Below, one piece after another: positions 1-9,108 of a stretch of DNA of 64,000 nt. The first letter of the stretch is position 1, and each line of letters begins with the position of its first letter. The stretch is from Gonapodya sp. JEL0774 (Eukaryota > Monoblepharomycota > Monoblepharidomycetes > Monoblepharidales > Gonapodyaceae), in contig JADIIX010000021.1 of the NCBI GenBank assembly GCA_027604505.1, forward strand, positions 62,001 to 126,000. Reading direction: 5' to 3'. Below the pieces are notes generated by a model. The model had not been told where the DNA came from. It saw only the letters and a program-made list of their open reading frames with translations, and did not search any database. Position numbers and translations under genes: made by a program.

Positions 1-348
1 CCCCACGAGAAGCGGGAGCGTTCCGACCAGACCAAGATTGTCGAGGGAAACTGAGTTCACGCGGTAGTCTGGTGTGCAGTTGATGAAAAGAGTTATGTTG
101 CAACAGGTTCCCACAGGCCCTGATAGGTTTGAGAAGGAAACAGGACCAACCGGCCGTCATCACATGCGGTAAGAAGAGGAACGAGCGATGCACGTACATG
201 GCAAGGGCAGATTTGATTGATAGAAAAGAGATTCCCACGGAGCGCAGTCAGCTGATTGGTTCTGTGCGCGAGAGATGGTCGCCGCCGCGATGAAGATGAC
301 GACCACAAGGTAGATCAGACTAGTCGGGAAAGCGAACAAGACACGCAT
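1..348 (-). CDS. Secreted LRR protein, 5' end only (partial)
   Basis: Two exons read on the minus strand: 198-348 and 1-119, split by a 78-base intron (120-197) with a GTACGT donor and TATCAG acceptor. The start at 348 begins MRVLFAF and gives a clean signal peptide ending near an AQN site; an in-frame ATG at 399 would add 17 residues ahead of the hydrophobic stretch. After the signal peptide come a DCxPW motif, a CCN motif and then RVxSxxLDNLGLVGTLP, the usual layout of an N-terminal cap followed by the first leucine-rich repeat in secreted or receptor-like LRR proteins. The rest of the gene lies beyond position 1, so it is unknown whether a membrane segment or kinase follows. The splice joins the two halves in frame, which supports the model. 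Confidence 0.65.
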
Positions 349-399
349 TTTGCGATGGACTCCTAGGACATGAAGATAGAACGATTTGCCGGCCACCAT

Positions 400-1224
400 C
401 GAATATTTCTCATTTTGCGAAAGTATACGTCATCCGGTCATCCAGCCTTGTGCTGTTCCATCCTGGACTGCCGAATGTGCCTGTTCCACCTTCGGCACCA
501 AAGTCGCCCATCCGCATGACAACTTTGCTGCGCCAAAAACACCTCAAATACTCTGAATAAACTAAGATAAAGATACAGCGCAATGATAGAACTAGTTGTT
601 ACCGTCTTACTTTTGTGGCATCGTGACCTCGCCCACGCACTGGACTCATAAAAAAATGAAAAAGCGAATAGTACACAAAATTCAATACCGTAAACGGCGT
701 AGCCGAATACATTCATATTTCTCGTTCGTGGACGGAAAAAAGTGGCGCAGTTGATGACTCGTTGCTGTCTCCTCCAGTCCACCCACAGATTTTTCAACCA
801 TATACACGGGTCACAGTCGCAGCAGGAACAGGCTGGAAAATCGGCAGAGTCCAGAAGGCACAGAACACATTTCAATCAAGTTTTAAGGTGGAAAACGAAG
901 ACGACAAAGGGCGAAGAAGACGTCGCTTGGAAGTGGAGGGGCGACGATCGAGGTTGGAGGGGCGATTCAGCAAAACAGAGCGAAATCGCGAATCGGAACG
1001 TGAAGTCTTGGAGGATTTGTCGAAAAACTGGACGGATTCGTCGTGGAATCGGCGTTTAGAGTCTGCGATTCGACGTGCAGATCGCCCAAGATTTGGGAAC
1101 TGAATTACGCTGGAGCCGCCGCTTTGTTGGACACAATCGCCCTCAAAAAACGAAACCTGTAATTAGAATTTTTGGTTTCAAGTGAGTGATAGTTTGTCTA
1201 GAGACGGTGCATGGATGGGTGTTC
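400..1224. other. Intergenic, no gene recognised
   Basis: This holds the divergent upstream regions of the LRR gene and the PPR-like gene. Short overlapping open frames on both strands (438-875 minus, 742-1103 plus) are basic, low in complexity and match nothing known to me. Confidence 0.5.
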
Positions 1225-4200
1225 ATGGCCAACCGTGGGCGACTAGCTCTACGTGCTATTATTAGGTCCCGAAAGATGCACCTCTCAATCGCACTTGTCT
1301 CCGAGCAATCCCGTTACTTGGAACGAAATCTCGCCGTTGCGCGACCATCCTCCGTCACGGTATCCAACCCGCCGACGTCTGATTCTTCAAAGTTGTCGAC
1401 AACCCGATCCACCTTCACCCCGTCCAAAATCTCTCTCACCATCGGCCTTCTTCCCCTCCTCCGCCTCCCATTCTCCTCGTACGCCGACCTCCTTTTCCGA
1501 CTCGCCCGTCTCGCCCGACGCGTGTCTCCAAGCATCGTCGCCCACTTGGGCGCCCTCACCGCAGCCCAGCAAGTCGCAGCAATGGGCCAGGCTGGACTCT
1601 TGGCCGGACCATCTTCGGTGCGGAGGGAAGGCGTTGTGAAAGGACTCGGTGTTCCTACAGCTGCCATGGCGGTCATCCTGGCCGCGTCCCGCAGCCGACT
1701 GAGGGAGACCGTCGTGGAAACCACATGGACAGTACCTGTCTTGGCCTTCTATGGTGAATCACATTCATCAGCTGTGCCACTGGAATTTTCTGCGAGAGTA
1801 ACTGTGCTAGCGCCGGTGCCAGAGCCAGTGCAAACGCGAGAGCCAGTGCGACCGCCAGAGCCAATACCGACATCATCCGCAGCCGTCTCTGCCTCCACCT
1901 CAATCTCACCCACCGATGCTCCGTCGACCCCATCGACCGATCCTCCGTCCAACTCATCCCGCCGCTCAGCCCGCCGCCGCCGTCGTTCCCGTCCTCGCGC
2001 ATCTCCTGAACCATCCCCCCACCACCATGTCGAACCTACCGATTACTCAACATCGATGTCCGTCCTTACGCCTTTCCTTGTCCCGTCGCTCGCCTCTACG
2101 ACCACCGAGAGCCCGAGCCCCAACGGATCATCAATCTCCCGCGCCGAATCGTCCCCTTCCCCAGTGGCAGCCAACGCTCCACCGGAACTCAATGAGACAC
2201 CTCACAGCGCTTCGGCAGAGACAAAACCGGTACGCGGCCACCGCCGACGCCGCCCCCGTCCGCACAAGTCTCCTGAGCCATCCCACCACTACCTTGTCGA
2301 ACCTACCGATCACTCGACCATTCGTCCCACCAAACATGCCCAAACTCCCCTCGAAGCACTATTGACTGATCCTGCGTCCTCAACAATTACTCACCCTCTC
2401 ATTCCTACTACCCTTTCTCGCCTCCTCCACAGCAGCAGCACCTTTCCCCTACCTGCCCGGGATATGGCGATTCTAGCACTGGCACTTCTGGCATCAGGAA
2501 GGCTCGGTGATGCATCTTTTGTGGTGGAACGGGCTATGCCCTGGAAACGGAAGGAAGGGAGCAACTCCGTGACGTCGTCGTCGGTGGCCGTGGGCAGGCA
2601 CAGTCCTGCGTATTCGGACGGGGACAGTGGATTCGTTGAGAGCGATGGCGGCGATGGAGCTCTGGATGAGTCGGTAGAGGCTTCGTTGGAGACGCCGCAG
2701 GATATGGAAGTTGGGGCGGACGTCGCGAGAGTGGTGCGTTTGCCAACATGGGCTACCTCGAACCCGAAGGACACCAACCTGATCAACGCAGTGGCAGCAG
2801 TTGTAGCTACGAGGATGCGGAAGTGGGAGGACGCGGCGGAGCGTGTTGTAGAGGCTTTGGGCGGGGAGGTGCAACTTGCGTGGTCAGACACTAAGGAAGC
2901 GGTGTCGTTGTTTTCGGACGATGACCTGGTGGCCGTCCTAGCCGGCAATGCCGATAATTTGCTGGACGCAACTGCCACTGTCATCTTGGACAGTTGCGGG
3001 AAGCTGCCACCGGACCTTGCGGCAAACTTGGTTCTCGCACTCTTGCCTCGTGCCACGGCGGATGGACCTGCCCCTGCACTCAAGACCGCTCTTGCCAAAT
3101 ACACCACTTCTCAGCTCTCGTACGCACTCCCAGCAGGCATCCTCCTCTCTCTTGCCGCAAACAGAAAACTCGGATCGGCACTGTGCCTCTTCGTAGGCGC
3201 GACTTGTCTCGAATCCGCGCTCGAACGCGCGTCGCGACACTTTTCCGACAAGAGCGCGGAGCCTCACCTCGCCGTACGTCTCCTCGCCGCGGCTGACGCA
3301 GGCGCATTTGGCCCTGCTCGTGCATCGGCTAAGGCGTGGGCAAAACCTGTTGTCGCGTGGGCACGGATGAAGGAGTTTACGGCTGCGGCGAAGTGCTGGA
3401 CCACGATGAAGGAGAGAGCAGATGCGTGGGAGTTTACAGCAGCAGTGGAGGCTGCATGTCGCGGACTGTCCAAGACGAACCCTGCTATGTGCATACAGCA
3501 TCTGCAACGGATGGTAGATCTGGGATATGTGAGGGAAAGGACTTTGGGGGTGGTCGGAGAAGGCTTGGTGTCTGGGCTAGGAGAGGACGGACTTGCAGCG
3601 ATAGAGCGGACGATGGAGCAGACCAACTTGAAGTGGTCCCCAGTGATACTGTGCGGTGTGGTGGCTGGATTTGCATCCAGACGGGACATGAAAAGTATCC
3701 GCCTCGTGATTGCCCGAGCGATGACTGGGGGGTTGACGCCAGGTGAATTGGAACGGAATGTGGCCGTTCGCAATGGCGTTGCGTCGGGTTTGAGAAAGAG
3801 TGGGAACCCTCAGCATGCGCTAAATACACTCTCTGCAATCATCGGAATCCACAAAAGAGATTCTTCGGATCCAGCAAATGCAGACAGCGTCTTCTCCCTC
3901 AATCACTATGGAAAGCGATCCGACCTGTCCACGTACCACACCGCATGTTGCTGCTTGCTGGACATGGACAACCCCGAACGAGTCATTGATCTCCTCAGCC
4001 TCATCCATCAGACCGACCATCGCTGGACCCCATACACGATCAGTATTTTGGCAAATGCGTGGGCCGCGACGGGCCACCACGCAAACGCTGTTTCAATTAT
4101 CGAAGATGCCGTGAGAGCCGGGCGAACCGATTCTTTCTTGGTCAGACACATGATGTTTCTGGCAAGCGATGCGACACCCGAACCACTATCGGAAGCGTGC

Positions 4201-4683
4201 CAAGATGGAATGAAGTGGTTGAGCGAGCGTGGCTTGGAAGATGAAGGTGGCCCCATGGCCTTCCATTTCCTCATGCGGTGTATCGCTAGACTGGGTGATG
4301 TTGAAGGGACACGGAAGCAGCTGGACAAGATGGTGGCGGCCGGCTTTCCCGTGGACAAGGTTGCGACGCACAACATGATGTTGGCGTGCTACGTTGCCGC
4401 ACTGCGGGCGCGGGATGTTTCCGATCAGCAGTTTTTCCGGGATGAAGGATTGCGATGGTTTAAAGTTTTCCAAACATTGTCCAATGAGAGTGACAGCACT
4501 GGGGTTCGACGTATTCAATCCCGCGAAGGACAGATGCGCGACTCCTGGACGTTGGGAGGGCGGCTGAACTCTTTTGTTGTCACCGCGTATGGTCTTAACC
4601 GGTGGGCCAATTTTGGGAAGATACACTCGAGGCGCATTCCCTCAGATGGAGATAATACCACACGATTATATGTAAATATGTAG
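1225..4683 (+). CDS. PPR-like helical repeat protein, probably mitochondrial
   Basis: A single open exon. I prefer the ATG at 1225 (MANRGRLALRAIIRSRK) over 1186, because it gives an arginine-rich, acid-free amphipathic start typical of mitochondrial targeting; the product is about 1,152 residues. Residues ~200-380 are a Pro/Ser/Arg-rich disordered insert with a duplicated block. The C-terminal half is alpha-helical with roughly 35-residue spacing and PPR-like phrases (SxLSTYHTACCCLLDM, TPYTISILANAWAATG, DKVATHNMMLACYVAAL). PPR proteins bind organellar RNA in a sequence-specific way and act in processing, stability or translation. That role is inferred from the helical repeats; no catalytic domain is visible. 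Being intronless is unusual among its neighbours. Confidence 0.6.
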   Translation: MANRGRLALRAIIRSRKMHLSIALVSEQSRYLERNLAVARPSSVTVSNPPTSDSSKLSTTRSTFTPSKISLTIGLLPLLRLPFSSYADLLFRLARLARRVSPSIVAHLGALTAAQQVAAMGQAGLLAGPSSVRREGVVKGLGVPTAAMAVILAASRSRLRETVVETTWTVPVLAFYGESHSSAVPLEFSARVTVLAPVPEPVQTREPVRPPEPIPTSSAAVSASTSISPTDAPSTPSTDPPSNSSRRSARRRRRSRPRASPEPSPHHHVEPTDYSTSMSVLTPFLVPSLASTTTESPSPNGSSISRAESSPSPVAANAPPELNETPHSASAETKPVRGHRRRRPRPHKSPEPSHHYLVEPTDHSTIRPTKHAQTPLEALLTDPASSTITHPLIPTTLSRLLHSSSTFPLPARDMAILALALLASGRLGDASFVVERAMPWKRKEGSNSVTSSSVAVGRHSPAYSDGDSGFVESDGGDGALDESVEASLETPQDMEVGADVARVVRLPTWATSNPKDTNLINAVAAVVATRMRKWEDAAERVVEALGGEVQLAWSDTKEAVSLFSDDDLVAVLAGNADNLLDATATVILDSCGKLPPDLAANLVLALLPRATADGPAPALKTALAKYTTSQLSYALPAGILLSLAANRKLGSALCLFVGATCLESALERASRHFSDKSAEPHLAVRLLAAADAGAFGPARASAKAWAKPVVAWARMKEFTAAAKCWTTMKERADAWEFTAAVEAACRGLSKTNPAMCIQHLQRMVDLGYVRERTLGVVGEGLVSGLGEDGLAAIERTMEQTNLKWSPVILCGVVAGFASRRDMKSIRLVIARAMTGGLTPGELERNVAVRNGVASGLRKSGNPQHALNTLSAIIGIHKRDSSDPANADSVFSLNHYGKRSDLSTYHTACCCLLDMDNPERVIDLLSLIHQTDHRWTPYTISILANAWAATGHHANAVSIIEDAVRAGRTDSFLVRHMMFLASDATPEPLSEACQDGMKWLSERGLEDEGGPMAFHFLMRCIARLGDVEGTRKQLDKMVAAGFPVDKVATHNMMLACYVAALRARDVSDQQFFRDEGLRWFKVFQTLSNESDSTGVRRIQSREGQMRDSWTLGGRLNSFVVTAYGLNRWANFGKIHSRRIPSDGDNTTRLYVNM
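1990..2319 (+). repeat. Diverged internal repeat in the PPR-like gene
   Basis: Two copies of a block about 65-70 bases long, at 1990-2052 and 2251-2319, both encode an Arg-run followed by SPEP-(S)HH-x-VEPTD-x-ST. They sit about 265 bases apart inside the disordered insert. Confidence 0.75.
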
Positions 4684-5356
4684 CTCGCATACATAAGGAA
4701 GGCGGCTGATGGCCCTGACAGTATCAATGAGAACCCGTTGTACCTACTGCCGTCAGTCGCTCTTTGAGCGTTGTATACGAGAACTTATTCTGTTTGCAGA
4801 CTCAAATGGTGTGTAATCAAACTATGCTTTCACTCCGCCAGTGAATGTTCAAACACCTTGTGTACGAGTCTCAAACAAGTGAGGTTGTCGTGTGAGAACA
4901 AGAACGGACACTGCCAGTCCAAAGAACGAACCCTGCCTGCCACACTCATACCGTCCTTAGGACTTTTTGGACAGTATACTCATCCATGCAATGTAATATT
5001 TACCAAATTGGTGATATATGAAGATGAACACCACAACAACAGCGCTACCCTGCTCCAACCCCAACAGCGGTACTGCCAACCCACCGTCGGCTGCTTCATT
5101 TACCGCTAAGAGCTCCCCATGGGAACATGCCCTGCTTACCGGTCGAGATGTTGAAACCAAACGCCCATCTGTCGCGTCGAACGCAATTATATATCAACGG
5201 ACTGACTTAGCACGCTCTAGGGAAATCAACGACTCACCCGTCATCGTACACCTGCTCCACCCTCACAGAATCCCCGTACCGGACCGATAGTTCGTCGGAT
5301 TCGGTGGACGAGTATCCCTAAACGTCGGTGCAAGAGGTAGAGGGGTGTGGAGGCGG
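4684..5356. other. Intergenic between convergent genes
   Basis: This is the shared 3' flank of the PPR-like gene (+) and the CFEM-like gene (-). Short frames at 4957-5160 (minus) and 5018-5290 (plus) have no recognisable features. Confidence 0.5.
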
Positions 5357-6476
5357 TCACGAACCGCTCTTCCCGAGACCAGACTTCAAAAAAGAAAAAT
5401 CAACAGAGCCTACCTGTGTTTTCACGGTATAGGTAGAGCCTGGGGTGAATCCAGGCGGAGTAACGATGTTGGTAGAAAGAGGCGGTGCGCTGGGCGCACC
5501 GGACGAGGTGGGACCAGCAGGTACGCCCCCCGCAGAGGACATGGACATCAACGGAGGTGCTGCAAATTTCTTGCTCGAGCTTCGAGGAATGGCGGGCGGG
5601 GCGGGCGGGTGGAGTGCATTAGAGCCGGGAGCGACGCTCGCCACCGTTTGGTAGGAAGGAGGTTGGAGTCGTTCGCTCTTGGGATAGGATGGTTCTTCGT
5701 CCGATTCGTCTTCAAAACCTCCAGGGCCTGTCGGGACCATGGTGGGTTGGTAGGCCTGTGCTCCTCTGAAGGGCTTGGCGTGCATGGGTTGGTAGGAGGC
5801 ACCGTAGCGTGCACTTCGAGCCCGTCCTTTCCGGGAGATGAAGAAGTACACGACTCCTATGATCAATATGATTGTGAGGGCTACGGCGAGTACGATCCCG
5901 CCGATGACGGTTCCAGATAAGCGGGATACCGTCTTGCAGGCGGATCTGAAGTCGTCGATGGATGTGCCGTTGATGATAGTGGGGCACTCGGCCACGCACT
6001 TGGCATAGAGGTCGACATTTGTGCAGAGGCAGGCAGCCTAGAGGGTTCATTGCGGGTTGTAGGTTGTTGGTGAAACGGGAATGGCCGGAAACCCTTGGCA
6101 TCGCTTCGTGATGCCCTTTTCTGGCAGTCGGAGACGAATCGCTGTACTCACAATACTTGATTCACTCCCACGAGAAAGCTCCTAATGAGTTGTAGGTTTA
6201 GAAACCAGGTGATGAAAGCCCAGAAAGGTATGGAGGAATACGAAGACATGTAAAAAGAGGAGGAACTCAGACTAGCTTTCGACAGAAACGCTCACGATCC
6301 ACACTCACCGACTGGCATACACCATAAACCTGGAGACAGGTCCCTTGCAATGCACAGGACGTCTCATTCGCGCGAGGTCGAAGGAAAACGACGGATGGGG
6401 ATGCGACAGCCGGATCTGGCAATGCGGCCAAGCCCACCAACACGGCCGCGAGAAGAAAAGTTGGGATGTCCCGCAT
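5357..6476 (-). CDS. CFEM-like 8-cysteine single-pass membrane protein
   Basis: Three exons: 6309-6476, 6152-6181 (30 bases) and 5357-6037, in phase, giving 292 residues. The order is a signal peptide (MRDIPTFLLAAVLVGLAALP), an ectodomain with exactly eight cysteines including a central CLC, one membrane span (GGIVLAVALTIILIIGVVYFF), and a Pro/Ser-rich cytoplasmic tail. Eight cysteines with a C-x-C in the middle followed by C-x3-C and a last Cys resemble the CFEM fold of fungal surface proteins (haem binding, adhesion or signalling). The haem-binding Asp ahead of CLC is not evident, so the assignment is structural only. The tail carries a PPSY motif, a typical docking site for WW-domain (Rsp5/Nedd4-like) ubiquitin ligases. 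N-glycosylation sites NET and NGT are present. The 30-base exon is supported by its splice sites and phase only. Confidence 0.6.
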
Positions 6477-7500
6477 CGCCGATGATTCGCGAGTCCCCGA
6501 GTTTTCTTTCTCGAGTTTGGGTTTGTGGATGGGTTCGTTCTAGGTGGGCGCCAAACCGTTCTCTGATTCCAAGTCCCACAAAGCCGAGGGCACCGCCTCT
6601 GTTTAACCAACCACACCGACCCGCCTCAGTCCAACACCAAAACCAAATTACTTATATAAACATTTACTAGATTTGCAGGCTCCTTAAGCGGTCTTTAAGC
6701 GGCTCCCGTCTGCTTTTTCCTGTTCGGTACGGTCTCTACGTATTCGATTTCCACTAGTTTTTACGCAGCCGCCACCCCCACAATGCAATGATGAAAACCT
6801 CAGACCACTCTTTATATCCTCCCCACCTGCAAAGAGCACACTGTATTGCTGCCAAATGGCCGCATTGCGCGCGACCGTGGCTCTGCAGATTTCTTTATAC
6901 TCAGGTTTGCAGGCTTGTGTCACCGCCTTGCCATCCTCAAGTAGTGCGAAGTACTGGGTGTACTAAGTGGAAGCATGAATCCAACTCAATTGCAAAAGAA
7001 TGCTTTAAATTTCTCTGTAGTCTGTCCTGCAAAGACGAGCATGCCGGGCATGTGTTCGGGTGACACTCGGCAAACTTATATTGCAAGAGAACTACTGGTT
7101 TCACTGATTGCCAGATACGCAGCTTTCTAAACACATTGTAGGTGTGCTTTTCTTTGTGCGCACCTTTTCGAATAACTGAACTCGACGCTCGATGTTGTGG
7201 ATGCGGGGTGACCCCGCGTTGGAGAATTTCGCAGTGGCTGCTCCAGTGCAAAGCATCGTAGTGTCTCCCACAAGCCACAAGGAATCGGCAATAGCATTTG
7301 GGCTAATGAAGGCAAAAGCAAACAAACGGGCAAAGTTTTTTGAGCTATGATTACACCATGTGGTGCAAAGGGTTGTTTTACATAATGCCATGGATATGTG
7401 GTACCACTGTCCGCGAATGGTGATGCGACTATTAAAAGGGGCAGTTCTCGGTGTTCCAGACGGTGAACAAAGCTCGGTTGCCGTTCAAATAAAACTTCGG
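6477..7500. other. Intergenic, no gene recognised
   Basis: A TATATAAA-like stretch lies near 6652-6660. The frames are short and broken and no coding features were recognised. Confidence 0.45.
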
Positions 7501-9108
7501 TCACACCCTCTTGAGTTTTGGTGGGGCCAGGTAACCGGTGGCACAGCCACGGAGCCCACCTCTCTTCAAGCACACGCTTCGCAAAAGCTGTTCAAACAAC
7601 CACTCAAAAATTCGCACGGACTCACACGCCAGAGACCCGGTGGATACGGCAATTCCAGTCGGCATGGACGGATTGCAAATGCAATCGACACCACAGCGAG
7701 ATCGCTCGGGGAACCGAACACGATCGGACGACGGCGGTGGACTCAGTCCGGGATGGATCCTCCACGTTCCGCGTCTGGGAAAGGCCATGACCATGGAGAT
7801 GAAGAGCTTGATGCAAGCGTGTGAAACACGAGGAGAAATGGATGGTACAGTAGTGTTTTCAGAGTCTGATTGTTTGGCTGGCTGTGGGCGACGCTTCCCA
7901 TGAATGAACCTCGTCTTCACGTTCTGTTCAGCGGTCCACCTCCTCCACATAACACTGCTTCGTCATCTGCAAATCGATTCCACAATCGATTCGAACAGGC
8001 CAAAGTCTCACAGTGAGGCAATTTTATCTCTGGAGTCGGTCGACAGAAGGACGGAACTCTTTAGCCAGGCGTTTCTGACCCTGGAGGACTCGACGCACTC
8101 TTGACTCAGTGGAAGCCTCAGTCAATAGCTGCAGCGAGTCCCAGTCAGGGCCAGTACAACAGCTGGAGCCAGAGTCAAAGTCAGGGCCAGGGCCAAAGCC
8201 CTACCGACCAGCAGATTCAAACGCGGCCCAACCCACCGTTCACCACCCCGCGCAAGACGTCTCACAACGCACCACCTCCACTGCCACTAACACCGCCGAC
8301 TACTCCGCTTGCGAGACGCTACAGCACAAAGTACAAGTCCAAAACCAGCTCGACCCGCCCGCAAGATGTATGGGGCCGCATGTTTCGTGTTCCCGGCTTC
8401 GGGTTTCCTCGGCCACCAGACACCGTTCCACAAGATTGCGTGTGGGCCAGCTTCGCACGCAGGATGGCCGAGAGGGCTGAAAGTGAACCTTTTGAACCTT
8501 CCACGCCTACACCACCATCGACACCTCGCTTCAGCCAACAGAACGCACAAGAACCGTTTCACACAAGTCCTATACCTGCCAGGAGATGTAATTCGCATCC
8601 TGGCTCCTCTTCCTCGGCTTCATCCTCTTCTGACCCTTCCATACCGCTGAAATATCACAGCCAATCACAATCCTCGCCAACTCCGTCCCAGAACACATCG
8701 CGGTCTTCTATGCTGCCGACTCCTCTCCCACCCCAAACGTGCGTCGTGTACACAGCTGTAGTGTCCGTGGTTGCGGCCCCCACGTTGTCCATCAACGATC
8801 GCGGCCGTCTTTCAACTCCGGGCCGGCTCGTCCTCACCTTCTCGCCTCCCAAAGCAGACACACCAACTCGAATGACAGCGGAACGGGGCTCATACGGTGT
8901 GCTTAACGTTGCAGTGGAGGTTTCTCCGAATGCACTGACCAAGCATGAAAACCCGGACCGGAAAGTCGACGCGGAAGCGAGCGTCCGATCCAGCGCTATT
9001 CGCTGGCTGGGGGGTTTTCACGTGGCTGGTGGCTGGTGGGATTGGGTGCATTGGAGGGAGGCGGTGAGTATAAGTATTTTTGACAATGTGGCTTGGAAAC
9101 TCAAACAG
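7501..9108 (+). other. Possible 5' exons of the RdRP gene or a separate unrecognised gene
   Basis: Several frames here look partly coding, but I could not join them. At 7538-7903 the frame contains GWILHVPRLGKAM followed by a charged helix. At 8101-9063 a long open frame is rich in Ser, Pro, Gln and Thr, starts without a convincing ATG and ends at a strong donor (GTGAGT at 9064). Its phase (0) does not match the next likely exon at 9109, which needs one carried-over base. It could be the disordered N-terminal arm of the polymerase downstream or a separate short gene. Confidence 0.3.

Noticed and set aside
438-1103. Open frames of 105-145 codons on both strands upstream of the PPR-like gene
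   Set aside because: They overlap each other, are low in complexity and lack motifs or splice structure; most likely chance.
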